Shown: positions 32,929 through 44,741, numbered from the stretch's first letter. The stretch is DNA of 64,000 nt from Chondrus crispus (GCF_000350225.1 NW_005179233.1:37540-101539), one strand, 5' to 3'. Numbers and translations: made by a program. Notes: a model not told the origin generated them from the letters alone.

Positions 32929-33598
32929 TACGATATGGATCTCACGAGCTTCCCTAATGGTTTCCACTCAGAGAGTTTTCGAGCAACCAGGTGTAGACTG
33001 TCTCAATGAGAAAATGAAATTGAGTCGCGCTTTGACATGCTATGAATACCCGGTTATTGTTGCTTTAAGTACCGTACCCCGTTAGGACAACATCATTTCA
33101 AGTAGAACAATTCACAACTAAAATAACTGTCACCATCGGACAAGCGATCACACAAGCGGCAGTTCGCGCAGCCCATCTCTTGAATTGTATTTGAGTAGAG
33201 TCGACATCTTCTCCGAGTCGACGAACACACGTGAAGTATGGCCTAAGAGGTATACCTCTACTAGCCATGGCCAAGCAGCGTCGGCTTCGACACTGACACA
33301 CACTTATTCGGTCGGAACCCAAGAGCGGCGCAAGACCCGTGTATAACAAAAGCAGCACTGAGTGCAGTTATGGCTGGACTCACTTGGCGGTACCTCTACA
33401 GGATGCCTGCCAATGCGGGAGCGTTGCTAGGCGAAAATGAGCAATATCTGTGGCTAATGTACGAAACTGGTGTAAGAGCAGAAAGACGAGACGTTTTGAT
33501 ATAAATACTTCGCACATGTCGCGTCACTCACGAGCAACACATTGCTTCCGATGCAGAACACACATGCCCCCAATGACTAAAAGTATGGATTTTTCTTT
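32929..33598. other. Convergent intergenic region, no gene seen
   Basis: This stretch lies between the 3' ends of the nucleoporin and CDP-DAG synthase genes. It contains no recognisable feature beyond AT-rich runs and an AGTACCGTACCCC motif near 33070. Confidence 0.4.
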
Positions 33599-34936
33599 CT
33601 AGCCGGCAATCGTGGTAGAATTTCCTATGCTTAATACGATATGATCCAATCCCCGCCGTCTCAACCGTGTGTATATCTCAGTTAAGAGTTCAACCTGCTC
33701 TCCCGAGCTGAGCTCTGACACTAAGCTCATTAGCTTACCAACATCTGGCGAGCCGACAAAGTTCACCTGAACGAAATTGATGAGGTACACATACGTGAAA
33801 ACAGCCATCATCAACTGGCAATCTACTCGGTCGGTGACGCCACCATGTCCAGGGAGTAAACCGCCGAAGTCTTTGACGCCAAACGCTCGCTTCGCCCCTG
33901 ATGCGAAAAACCCTCCGAATGGAGCGATAGAAGCCGCGAATAAGCCCAAGGCAATGGCGTGCAGCTGAACTGGGCGGTATGAGACTGTAAAGGGTTGTGT
34001 TAGACCAGGGATGATCTCAATAGTCCGCTGAACTTGATTGAAGACAGTAGGAAGTGGATCGCATGAAATAGGTGGGCAAAGTATAGTACAATCATCGTAG
34101 TCGTACTTAGGGCAGACGAGTGAGGGATAGGAAGACAGCGCACCGGACAGAAAAAAGGCAGTGATCATGGTGAAGATGCCAGCCCCAATGTACCCTTCCC
34201 ATGTCTTCTTCGGAGACAGCACGGTCAAGGAGTGGCGGCCGAAGAGACGACCGCAAAAGTAGCCGAAAGAATCGTTACAAATGATGAGCCAACACGGCAA
34301 TGCAAACCAGATTAGACCTTGCGTGACGTTGAGAATCATGAAATGGGCCTGGACGACGACGAGAATAAGTGCGACAAGTGCACGACCGAAAAATGTGAAT
34401 TGGAGGTGATATAGATCCTGCTTCAGCGAGAGGACAAAGCCAACGAAGCCTGCGCAATACATCATGAAAGCAATAAAGGTATGGTGTCGGAGAGCGTACT
34501 CAAAGAACGGAAGGCGCGTAAACGCCAAACCCTGATCTTGAAAGTGACTCAGCACAGGCTTTCCATAAAACAACCACAGCAAAGCGGCGAAAAAGTACCA
34601 TCCAATAGTTCTCCAGAGCGGAATCTTCCCCTTTCGTGCGACTGGCAACCCTAATCTGAGAATCTCATGAAACATACCGATCTCCATGAGAATCACTGCT
34701 AGAAAGACAAGCACATGCCCACCACGAATAGCCGCGAAGAAGCCGAAGCTCAGAGCAATACCCGAGAAAAATCGAGCGAGGAAGTCGCTCTTCTTCTTCG
34801 GGGCGGCCGGTGCAATTTCAGTCGGGCCATTGGTAGCAACGGGGACGGGCTCCGAGGAGGTGGTGGAGGTGTTCTCGGTCATGGTTTGCTCTTGTGGCTG
34901 GGCAGCAGCTGCAGACTGCCGCCTCGTGAGGACCAT
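33599..34936 (-). CDS. CDP-diacylglycerol synthase (phosphatidate cytidylyltransferase)
   Basis: This enzyme converts phosphatidic acid and CTP to CDP-diacylglycerol, the precursor of phosphatidylinositol and phosphatidylglycerol, in the ER membrane. From the ATG at 34936 the protein has 445 residues. A soluble Gln/Thr/Pro-rich N-terminus is followed by about eight hydrophobic segments. The family signature is complete near residues 345-372: SGAKRAFGVKDF, then LPGHGGVTDRVD. The conserved NDSFGYFCGRLFGRHSL and SPKKTWEG blocks are also present. Length and layout fit the eukaryotic CDS1/2 class and not the shorter plastid/bacterial CdsA. The frame stays open upstream to 35092 but has no ATG there. 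Confidence 0.92.
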   Translation of the reverse strand: MVLTRRQSAAAAQPQEQTMTENTSTTSSEPVPVATNGPTEIAPAAPKKKSDFLARFFSGIALSFGFFAAIRGGHVLVFLAVILMEIGMFHEILRLGLPVARKGKIPLWRTIGWYFFAALLWLFYGKPVLSHFQDQGLAFTRLPFFEYALRHHTFIAFMMYCAGFVGFVLSLKQDLYHLQFTFFGRALVALILVVVQAHFMILNVTQGLIWFALPCWLIICNDSFGYFCGRLFGRHSLTVLSPKKTWEGYIGAGIFTMITAFFLSGALSSYPSLVCPKYDYDDCTILCPPISCDPLPTVFNQVQRTIEIIPGLTQPFTVSYRPVQLHAIALGLFAASIAPFGGFFASGAKRAFGVKDFGGLLPGHGGVTDRVDCQLMMAVFTYVYLINFVQVNFVGSPDVGKLMSLVSELSSGEQVELLTEIYTRLRRRGLDHIVLSIGNSTTIAG

Positions 34937-35279
34937 ATTGTCTTCGCGGCGGAGTGGAGCTATGTACACGATATGAAGTGGCAGCGGCGGCGGGCGCAGA
35001 CAGAACGGTTTTGACGCAGACGCCTGCTGGGGCGGGCTGGCTTGATACTGTAGCTGTGGGCAGAAAAGATGGTAACGAGCTGTTTGGCGCAAATTGACGG
35101 GGTGGGGCGTGTTTTGCGGACGGTGTGGTGGATTGGGGTGGCATGACGCAGACTGTGATTCAAACTGATTTATGGCGGAAAGGATCGCGAAATTTCAAAT
35201 ATAATCGGCCATGGCAATGATTAGTCAATCTGGCAGTGTTCCAGGACACTTGTCCGAAAATACGTTCCAAGATTGTGCA

Positions 35280-35334
35280 GTACTGTAATGCAAACCATCC
35301 TGTACACTGTACAGGATGGTTTGCATTACAGTAC
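35280..35334. repeat. Perfect 55-bp palindrome
   Basis: Two 27-bp arms are exact reverse complements around a single C (35307). The arms begin GTACTGTAATGCAAACC. The palindrome lies about 340 bp upstream of the CDP-DAG synthase ATG, in intergenic DNA. Confidence 0.95.
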
Positions 35335-36037
35335 AGTGTACAGTAATCCCCCCGTAATCACCCTGACCCTACACCATTGACTTACATTACGAATTCCAAC
35401 ACGGGCAGCACCTGCCAAACAAGGCCACGCGCTCTAGTCGGGCGCTCTCACACCCCATCTTAGGCCCGCACTCTTGGCCGACAACCTCTACAGTACTCGC
35501 CACAACATTGTGAAGGCTATTCTCTATTCATCGCTCACTCTGCTAGACACCGGCCCCACGTGGTTCCAGGCCCACGCGATAGAGATGGCTACGCTACCAA
35601 AGTACAGGACCGGAACAAAAAATGGCTAGCCGACGCATTGACCTCCTTAGTACTCCGGAATCTGAACAACCAGCTGCTGTTCGAAGCCATGGGCCATCAT
35701 ATGACCGGACGCAACCGCCATGATAAACTACAGCATGCAGTGCACATGCAAGCCACGTGCTGGAGCCGTTGTACAATGGGGAAGCTTCTGGCAAGCTGGT
35801 TGCTACAAGAAACAGTACGCAATTCATGGGCATTCGACAAACCAAGTCTCCCTGTGCACACTACAAAATCCATTGTGGCTAACCCGTAATTGCAATCACT
35901 GCTCTATAATCATGGCACAAAATATTAGCGGCTCACAAGCAACTTGAGCAGCCGCTGTCCTGGGCTTTCTATGCCTGGTTTATTGAAGAAATGACAAACT
36001 AATACATCCTCGTGGTAGCTGCAAGCGTTTTGCAAAC

Positions 36038-36554
36038 TCACTTGCCGTTCTCCCTCTGGATCCACCCTGCCACATGACTGTGTACGAAAATAAAGTATCC
36101 GTTCATCGCCGCGAAAAAGGATACAGACATGACACATTCGTTAGTAAACATTTCGCATCTTCAACCTCAAACGCAGAAGATAATTCGCAACTTACAGTCC
36201 CCAAGAGATGGGAGTCAGCAGGCTTCCAACGATGAATTGCGGGTTCACGCTTTCCGGAGACAGCGGGTGAAGAAGATTGCTCATGTATACAGAGTAGCAC
36301 CCAAGAAGGAGGGCGATGACAGAGCTGAGAATGAACAGCGATGATGGCACATCCTTGCCAATACCAAGAACGTCTGAAGGCGGATACTTTCCCTCCCACG
36401 CGGCGCAGCGCGTCTCAGTAGCGCGCCGAGCGATTACAGCGCGCTTGGCGGCGACAGTCGAGATGCGGCAGGCACCGCCACGGACGCAAGTCAGCTTGGC
36501 CTTGTTAACGGCACTGACGTTGAAAGCACGAACCGAGGAGCTTACGAATGCCAT
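36038..36554 (-). CDS. Small plastid-type single-helix protein, two exons
   Basis: I join two exons, 36554-36196 and 36077-36038, across a 118-bp intron with a perfect GTAAGT donor, a TACTAAC branch sequence and a CACAG acceptor. The result is 132 residues. The first 50 or so residues are rich in Ser, Ala, Arg and Val and poor in acids, like a plastid transit peptide. A WEGKYPPSDVLGIGKDVPSS segment comes next, then one hydrophobic helix (FILSSVIALLLGCYSVYMS). The tail runs LHPLSPESVNPQFIVGSLL and ends HVAGWIQRENGK from exon 2. This suggests a thylakoid or envelope one-helix subunit, but I cannot name the family. Without the intron the protein would end 12 residues early. Confidence 0.65.
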
Positions 36555-37913
36555 GTTGGTGTTTGAGGGTAGTAAATAGACAAAACGTTAGTGCGAGGAG
36601 GGAGGTAGTGGGGAGTTGTCGATGACGAGGCGATGGAGAGTAGAAAAGGGCAGGTGTAGGGGGCGGGGGGGAGAGCGCAGTGAAGAAGGCCAAAGTTACC
36701 GAAGGTTGGAAATGAGGTGCTTCGCAACGTGTGGGAGGCAGGCGCTTACTATGGAGGTTCACATCCATTCGTGTGGTGCAAATCCAGGTATTGTCACAAT
36801 GTTGTTTTTTAGGACTTTTTATAGGATTCTGTGAAATATCTCCGGAGCTCGATTGGATCTTTCCGATTCACCTCGCCTTATTGGCTCTATCTTCCACCTG
36901 TTGATTCTGAATTGGTCAATACAAATTGGGTTTTTAGCAAGGATCCGCCAGCCAGGGCGCCCCTGTTACGACAGGAATGTGGCAGTACAGTATTCGACAA
37001 CGTGGACACATCGACACGTTTGCGCGTGCATGAAGTGTACAGCAATCATCCACTCTCAACAACGGGTCCTGCATATCATATACAGTACCCTTGGTACAGT
37101 ATCATATTCCTGCAAAGAATGTCAACGCTGTCCTGTCCTGTCTCGGACACATTTCCCTTTAGGACCATTTGTGAATCTTAGGGTGACAGGTGCGGCTTTT
37201 GATGTATTAGCATGCTATGAACCAGTCTGCAACAAATCACAGAGACGGATGTCCACGAGTCCTGGCAGCAGATGTGCGGATGCCAACCGGACCAGATATA
37301 CACCCCCTACGTAAATTTCTCGGAGAACGCGTCAGGAGATAAACACGACTGTTAGGAAGACATGACTACACTTTGTGCGTACAGCGAGTGTTTTCAGCTG
37401 TTCACTGCTCACATGAGCACAATACGGCTTCCTTCGAACCAATACTGCATGACGTCTGCGGCAAAGGAGCCATCGAAACGGCTTGCTGTGTACAGTGCAT
37501 CCCGCGCTTAGCTCTGAGAAATAAGCCGCTAGCCAGTCTGTTGTTCGGTGCTGCGTTTCGGTGGTTTTATATGCATAGGCACTGTGATTGGCCACAGTGC
37601 CCTAATATTTTCAATTGAACTAGGGCGTCCAGCCATGCACCTTCGTTTTCAAGTTCCTCTGTCCCCGCCGTCCTGTTCACGGACGACGTACCGTTGACTG
37701 TCCGTGGCAGAAAAATAGGGGCGTATGCGGATTTCGTTGGCGTGTTTGGGACAAGGGATATCCTGAGGGACCTCGGAAGTCAAACACCTTCGGAATCGGT
37801 GGTCGTTGGCCTGAGATACAGGGATTTCTAACACGAGCGCGGACAAGGAGGAAGTGCGAGACGTTTCGCCTTGCGCCGGCCGCATCCGGCGTCAACACGC
37901 TCTCAGACTCGGT
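36555..37913. other. Intergenic region, no gene seen
   Basis: Nothing gene-like is visible here. TACAGTACCC and GGTACAGTAT motifs occur as a close pair at 37081-37102. Confidence 0.35.
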
Positions 37914-38609
37914 ATGGCGGACGAATGGACTCCTTCTGAGGACATGTCAACGGCGTGGTTGCGGAGAGTAGCGCATGAGACATTTTCTGACGACACGAGT
38001 GCAGATTTCTCTGGTCTGAAGATCGAAGCTGTACGGCCACACGGCAAGCCCTTACGGATGGTTTTGCACGTTGAAGTACATATAAATGATGTTGGAGTTG
38101 GTCCGAGGTGACGTGGGTGCCTTCCGGTGAGCATACTGCATCGGCTGCGCTGGCGGTATTGTCGATCAACGGAGGCGCAAGCTGAGACCAAGGACTTTGC
38201 TAGTGCCGTGAAACCGTTCCTGCAGAGCAAGCTGCGAGTTTGTAATGACGATTCGAATGCGTATACAGTGCATTGGAGCTTCTACGCGATGGTTCGAATT
38301 GCTACCGGTACTAACGTCGAGCTATTTGCAGATGGGATAAATGAATCTGGAGTTATGAACGCTTTTTGCAGTGCCGATGCCGGAGACGTTCTGTTCGGAT
38401 CTATCGGGTCCTGGTTCGACATGGAGAGGAGCATCGTCGGTGGGGCTGGGAATCCTCCGTTCAACAGAGCATTTCTAGGGACGGCTGCGAGCCGCGTGAG
38501 ATGTTCCGCAGCCGCACACCTTATCGACGTCCCGGGCACGGGCAGCGCGGCCGTGGCGTCTGTCCGCATGAACGACGAGCCAAAGTGGACGCCTGCAGTA
38601 CCTTTGTAA
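37914..38609 (+). pseudogene. PCIF1/CAPAM-like RNA m6Am methyltransferase fragment, broken
   Basis: The frame from the ATG at 37914 (MADEWTPSED) is open apart from one TGA at 38109-38111, and ends at TAA near 38609. The second half carries VELFADGINESGVMNAFCSA, then FGSIGSWFDM, then GNPPFNRAF. The order and spacing match the catalytic domain of PCIF1, which methylates cap-adjacent 2'-O-methyladenosine in mRNA; NPPF is its adenine-methyltransferase motif. A later MNDEPKWTP block fits the segment after the active site. The domain is then lost, probably through a frameshift near 38608. The stop and missing C-terminus suggest a pseudogene, but a missed intron around 38110 is an alternative. Confidence 0.55.
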
Positions 38610-39142
38610 GGCATGGCCGTCCCTGCCGTGAGGCTGGAGACGCTGCTCGTGCTCGATGAACTGGATCATTATGTTCATCGCCCGCGCGTGCATGGGTCAT
38701 GTTCATCATCCGCGAGTGCATGTACACGTATGCGTTTCCACGTATACACGTGTACTCAAACGACTGCGGCTACATAGACACAGTTTGATCTGCGCCGGCC
38801 GCATCCCTCGAGCTGGCTCATTTTTTTTTTGATAGTCGCATGCCGAGGGCATTTTACTCCTAAATAAGTTCGGCGAAGAGGCGGAGAAGGAAGATGACGA
38901 GCGCTAGCAGTACTCAAGTGCGTCGGGCAGCGTCGAACGTGAGCATGCGGACTCCTTTCGCCTCCTGAGCAAGTCCCACCTGGACGGGCAAATTTACACG
39001 TGGCCAAATAAATTTGACACTGGACAACAGACTGCAGCGCGAACTGTTACTGTACGGCAATTTATTTACTTGGATTGAAAGCCGCAGTTTAATCGCAGTT
39101 GAGGTTTATCAAATCAAGATATGCGCAGCATGCCAGTAGGAC
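38610..39142. other. Intergenic region with short tandem repeat
   Basis: Two imperfect ATGTTCATC-NCCGCG-GTGCATG units lie at about 38669-38725. They are followed by CACGTATACACGTGTAC, rich in CACGTG-like sites. I see no gene. Confidence 0.4.
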
Positions 39143-41032
39143 CTACGCAGTACCATTCCAATCATAAGCCTCCCCACTGTACACATATCCATGCCTCTCT
39201 GCCATCTCGTCAAACTCGGCTGGACCACGGCTGAACGCCTTGTATTTGATGGGTTCAATCTTCCCATCGTCAATGGCGTGCAATAGCGGCGTGAAGATCT
39301 TCCAGGCCTCCCTAAGTTCATCATCTCTCACAAACGCTGATGAATCCCCTCGCAAGACTTGAAGCATGAGTCTGGTGTACGCGTCCGGTAGATCGGAAAA
39401 CTTGTCCGGGAACCGCGTCTTGTAGGACAAATCCAGCTCAGACATCACGGGGTCTCCTGCTAGACCCGGCGACTTGATGTTCATCTTCATGTAAACTGCT
39501 TCGTTCGGCTGCAGACGCATCACGAGCTCGTTTCTCGACAATGTAGACCCATTTCCTGTGTCAGGGAACAATAGCGAAGATCCCGGTGCCCTCTTGAATT
39601 GAATACGCACTTCCGATTTGCGCTCGTTCAGTGCTTTGCCAGCCCTCATAATGAACGGTACTCCATCCCAGCGAGGATTGTTGATGTACATCACCAAAGC
39701 CGCAAATGTCGGAGTCTTTGAGTCATCAGGCACACCGTCATCATCGATGTAGGCCTGTTCAATGCCCTCATCATCGGAAATGTACTGCCCAGTAATGCAG
39801 TCCTCTATGCGAATTGGTGGGATGGCCTGCAGAACCTTGACCTTCTCGTTGCGGATGTAGTCACCACTCTGCCGGGCAGGGGCTTCCATTGCAAACATAG
39901 TGAGCACTTGCATTAGGTGATTCTGCATTACATCGCGAATAATTCCGCTCTTGTCAAAGTAGCCTCCTCTCCCCTTGGTGCCGAAGTCCTCTTTGAAAGA
40001 GATCACAACAGAGGCGATGTGATTGCGATTCCAAAGTGGTTCAAAAATGGAATTCGCAAATCGCATCACCAACAGATTTTGGACGGCTTCTTTCCCAATG
40101 TAATGGTCAATACGATAGGTCTCTTTCTCCTCGAGCATGTCTGAAAGGCTCTCATGGAGGGTCTCAAAGGATTCGAGATCACTGCCAAATGGCTTCTCCA
40201 CAATGAAGCGAGACCAACCATTGTGGTTCGTGGCGGCCGCTTTGAGAGCCCCAGCGACCTTGGTGAATAGAGACGGGGGAATAGCGAAATAAAATAGACG
40301 ATTGGCGACCTCATGGCCAGATACTTGCTCCATTCCTGCCATCTCCATGGCGACCTTCTCGATCGCCGTTTCATCATCGTATCCTCCGGAGCGGTAGAAG
40401 CACTTTTTCAGGAAGGCATCAATAACCTCGTCGTCATCGCATTTGGCTGCGAGATAGTCGCGGAGAGTGGCGCGGAAGTCCTTATCTGTCTTTTGGGAAC
40501 GAGCATAGCCCACAATTTGTACGTGCTCCGGAAGATAAGAAGAACGGAAGAGCGCGAAGAGGGACGGGTATGTCTTTTTCTTCGCGAGATCACCAGACGC
40601 GCCGATGACAACAACAGAAAGAGTATCACAGAGGTAATCGCAGCGATAAAACTCACCCTTGACGTCATGCTGGCTCTTCTTCCTGATTAGGGTAGGTCGA
40701 TCCATGTCGGTGGAAGGCTGTGAGCTTTTGCTTGGACTCGGCTTCTTTTCGGATTCTGAGCTACGTTGAGCGGTAGGCCCTGACTTGGGTTTGGAGGTAG
40801 GCTCCGACCTGGGTTTGGAGGTGGGCTCCGACCTGGGTTTGGAGGTGGGCTCCGACCTGGGTTTGGAGGTGGGCTCCGACCTGGATTTGGAGGTAGACTC
40901 CGAGCTAGGCTTGGAGCCAGTCTCTGAGTTGGACGTCGGTTTGGCAGTCTTCGGAGGCGTATACTGCATAGGCTCGCTGCGTTTGCGCAGAATCGTCCTA
41001 GGATTCAGACCACGTGATGAGGAATGGCCCAT
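39143..41032 (-). CDS. Glucose-6-phosphate 1-dehydrogenase
   Basis: This enzyme oxidises glucose-6-phosphate to 6-phosphogluconolactone and makes NADPH, the first step of the oxidative pentose phosphate pathway. The single-exon protein has 629 residues. The NADP-binding motif GASGDLAKKK lies near residue 142. The active-site signature RIDHYIGKE lies near residue 307, with IVEKPFG upstream and the RAGKALNER block downstream. The roughly 510-residue enzyme core follows an N-terminal extension of about 115 residues made of Ser/Lys/Pro/Glu, including four to five tandem SKPRSEPT octapeptides (40781-40905). The extension is not a typical transit peptide, so a cytosolic enzyme is more likely. Confidence 0.95.
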   Translation of the reverse strand: MGHSSSRGLNPRTILRKRSEPMQYTPPKTAKPTSNSETGSKPSSESTSKSRSEPTSKPRSEPTSKPRSEPTSKPRSEPTSKPKSGPTAQRSSESEKKPSPSKSSQPSTDMDRPTLIRKKSQHDVKGEFYRCDYLCDTLSVVVIGASGDLAKKKTYPSLFALFRSSYLPEHVQIVGYARSQKTDKDFRATLRDYLAAKCDDDEVIDAFLKKCFYRSGGYDDETAIEKVAMEMAGMEQVSGHEVANRLFYFAIPPSLFTKVAGALKAAATNHNGWSRFIVEKPFGSDLESFETLHESLSDMLEEKETYRIDHYIGKEAVQNLLVMRFANSIFEPLWNRNHIASVVISFKEDFGTKGRGGYFDKSGIIRDVMQNHLMQVLTMFAMEAPARQSGDYIRNEKVKVLQAIPPIRIEDCITGQYISDDEGIEQAYIDDDGVPDDSKTPTFAALVMYINNPRWDGVPFIMRAGKALNERKSEVRIQFKRAPGSSLLFPDTGNGSTLSRNELVMRLQPNEAVYMKMNIKSPGLAGDPVMSELDLSYKTRFPDKFSDLPDAYTRLMLQVLRGDSSAFVRDDELREAWKIFTPLLHAIDDGKIEPIKYKAFSRGPAEFDEMAERHGYVYSGEAYDWNGTA

Positions 41033-44000
41033 AGTTGGGAGAGAAAAGGACGCAAGAGTTAGTTAAGTGAGAGAAAATGAGGACGATGGGTGGGAAAAGG
41101 TGGGAGTAGAACGGAACAACTAGCTAGAAGTACGATGGCCCTTCGTAGCTTGTGTAACAATAACATACAGTACTTACTTTTTGCCTGCGCAGCAGCGGCA
41201 AGAGTGCGACGAAGGCACAGCCAATTTTACTGCCACGAAGAGGGATGGCAACGCAGAGCACTGCTGTCGCTCCGCTACTTTACAAGGCTTGATGTAATGT
41301 TAATGGGTGGGGCTCGACGGCATGTGCCTGCGTTACAATGGACAATACTAAATCATTCACACGACGCGATGGATTGGAACCTTGCCATCAACTATCTCAA
41401 CAAGGCCCCAACGAGTTGATCCTTCAAGTCAACAACGATTAGCGACAGGCCATGAAATATCGATTTTCGGTGCCTCCTACCTCGATTCTAATCCCGATTC
41501 TAATCCCGATCAGAGTCTGACCGTCTGGAATGACACAAGAAAGCCATTTTTCCAGTAATTATGGATAAGTTTCTATATAAGTCAATGGTTTTGCACTACC
41601 CAACCTGTGAACTGAACCGCGCGTGACATCACACGCTCCCCGTCTTCTTTTTGTCCAAATCCGTAATTTTTCTGCCCTATTTTTATTGAAAAACATATAT
41701 GACACAACGAACCTCACTGTCTTACCCCGCGCACAGGCCCACTCCCCAGAGCAGTCGCTGTCTTGCACACGTCCTCAAATATCCCTTTTCTCCGCGTAGA
41801 AAATCCTCTCTGGATACCGCAGAGCACCAATCTAAATTTACGTAAGAGTGAATTCCAGAGTGCCTTCAATGGGCCATATGTCATCGAGGATTGTCTGATC
41901 AGCATGTGATTGGGTATTTTACCTGCCCTCCTCTATTTCCCTGAAAGGTCTATTGCACTTCTACACGATATGTAAATCGAAGGGCAGCTGTGGAGCAGAT
42001 TTACAACAGCGGGCCAGTGTGAGCCCTCGCAACCGGTGGACAACTTTTACGTATTGTACGCGCGACAATATCAACAATCGTGGACTACTACTGTACGGTA
42101 CCCTAGGGTACTCTGTCCTGGTTGCGCACGACGTGTGCTTCTCAATGCCGAATGAGCAGGAGCCAGCCACTGAAACCTGGAGGGGCCGTCAACGCGTCCT
42201 CGCTCTTCACATAGAACGACTAAAGGATGAGGGATACTGTATACCGTAGTACCGCTGCCTAACTAACCCTCAATACCACGCCACTTCAAGACCTACGCCC
42301 CCTAATCCACGAACAGATGCTCTTCAATCACATTCCGTAGATAAGTGCCTCGACTGCAGGTCCACTAATATGGAAACTGCGTTTCTGGGTCTCACTGTGC
42401 GTGCTACTCAGTGACGGCTGCCTGTGAAGTCAACATTCTAGTAAAATACGGGTACAGTAACGTTACTAGTTTATGATTTTCGCACACAAGATTTCAGAAT
42501 TTAGCAGAAGGCTCGTTCCTGTCAGAGAGAAAAGGGATTTCCCACAGACCCATGTGTCAACGCCGAGATCCAGGAAGGATATACAGTATTTCACAATGCA
42601 CGGTGCGACAATTTAGTACGCCGTAGTGTGAGTTACGATGTTCGAAACCTTTCCCTCATTCGACTTTAGAAAGAAGGAAGTCGCGTCCATGGTTTCTTTT
42701 GTACCTCATCATGGGCAATCAGTCACGGACATTGCTCCGTGTCCTTAGTTTTAGAAACAAGCGAGCTTTATTGGCGCGTTCTTGTTCTCGGTCAGTAGGA
42801 AAATCTGAGCAGAGTTACAGGACGTATGAGACTCCTTGCATGGCAGGTTGCACCAGTGTTCTGGGAAGGAGGTGGGCTTTTTGGCTTCGCATCTGTTCCC
42901 TTTCGTGACAGACGGCATCTTATAAGTGTTTGGAGTGGACTGTTCGTAACATGTGCCTCTGCAGTAAAGACAAAGAATAAGACATTGAATGAAGTGGTTC
43001 TATTATTGGGTGTTGATGAGATACGGTGTCAAGGCCAAGGTTTAACTCCTTCTTTCCCGCCCGTGGGGCGCAATAATCACAAGAATAACAATGCCCCGTG
43101 CCTCAGTCTGTAGTTACCCTCTGTGTAATAGCGATACATCTTTTAGTCTAATGGAAAGACTTTCCACTGCTGGACTCTCGGCATGTCACTTGGGATGTAT
43201 ATCCTCGTCCGTTCTTTTATGTTCCCTTAGAGCCTCTCGTATCAGCGCGGGAGTATACCTTCACTTTGCTATGTAGTGCAGTCGAGTCTCCTAGACTGAC
43301 ATGTCAAACAATTGAAACGATTCAAGACCATATTGGATTCCAGCAATGGTCACATGTTCCTCAAAGTGTGATGGGCTCATTGTACCTCGCCTGATTGTTA
43401 CCGACGGATTCCCTCGAATTCCACTACAGTACCTGAATACGTTGTCGTATTTCTTCGGATATGTTCTACTCATATGTACTCGACCGAAATGTGAACGATT
43501 AAACGGGAGCTACATTTACATGAATGCTTCTAAACTCCTGCGAAACATGTTAAAAGATGTCTCTGACACGCATTGAACCCCACAATACTGCACATCTGTG
43601 CACCATCGACGGGGATTCTGCGAGGCAGATAGAGAGTATTACCGGTTAAGTGGAATTCAATGTTGACAATCTGCCGCAATGAAAGAGCGATATATATTGG
43701 AAGTAGAAATCTCGAGGCTCCGACGCCCTGTTGTGAAGGTCCGTTGGCGGATGTCCCCTGTCGCGTGCTTTTTGTCTGCTGGAGAGCTTCGCATCTCTAT
43801 CTTGTCGCGAAGCGCAATCCATTTTTTCCTTCCCAGTGCATCTCGAAAAGTGTTTGCACCTCACTTAAAGAAGCAAACCAGAAATGTGCGCGGTATCTTA
43901 GAAAAAAAAATCTGCTCCTTCGCTATGTCAAAGAGCATAAGAATTTTCAGAACACATCTTTATTGTAGGAGTTTCCCAATGAACTGGCCTGTGAGATAGT

Positions 44001-44676
44001 ACTTCGCTTCTTGCCTCAGACAAAGAGGGACATGGAACGATTTTACTCGATGGCATGAATGCGAGTTCCAGAATAACAAGTTGTTATCGGAAGTTGTATA
44101 TAATGGCCATAGAATGGAAATAAACGTCACAGATACTCTGGAATTTGATGCGGGAGGACAGGATTGAGTAGTACAAAGCAGTTCAATGACGATTGAACAG
44201 CTAAATGCTGCCACATACTCCCAATGGTTTCAGTTGATGTTAACCTGTGCGTAAGGATGGGGAAGAAGGAACAATTCTCGAAGTTAATATTGCGCAGAGA
44301 TTTATTCCTTCTTGCATTGAAATGGACACTCTAAACCAAAATAAGTACAGTATGGCAAACATGCTGTTGCGCTTTGGTTTCAAAAGATGAGTTTACAGGC
44401 CGCACAATTTGAAGCTGATATTCTGCAGTGACAAAACCCCGCGCAGCCGCAGATCCAAAAAGTAGTTCAATTCTTGGGTATGCTAAGATGTCATTGTACA
44501 TTGACCTGACTCCGTACTGGCATTCATGGTAGCAAACCGCGTGAGAGGGTTATGAGCACTACCCCTAGTGGGCACAGTCTGAGCTCTGATACCTTTTGGC
44601 GAAAAAAAGTCTTGCTGTCTACCTCCGTAAAGCACAACAACAGTGTTTCCTATACCTGTACGTAGCAAGCTCTGCC
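41033..44676. other. Gene-poor stretch, 3.6 kb, no gene seen
   Basis: Open frames are short and without family resemblance. Scattered TACAGTAC-type motifs occur (41167, 42088, 43426 and 44345). Base composition is AT-richer than in the genes. I see no transposon ends. Confidence 0.4.
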
Positions 44677-44741
44677 GCAACAAGCACCGTAACATGTGAA
44701 ACAGTATTTCTGTTTCACAGGTATGTTGCGGTGCTTGTTGC
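44677..44741. repeat. Long hairpin beside tRNA-Asn
   Basis: GCAACAAGCACCG-TAACAT-GTGAAACAG pairs with CTGTTTCAC-AGGT-ATGTTGCGGTGCTTGTTGC around a TATTT loop, with about 27 paired bases and one 4-nt bulge. It lies 80 bp from the tRNA, and its RNA would fold as a long stem-loop. Confidence 0.7.

Noticed and set aside
35560..35889. 109-codon plus-strand frame upstream of the small plastid-type gene
   Set aside because: It starts at GTG, has no recognisable domain, and lies in repeat-rich intergenic DNA.
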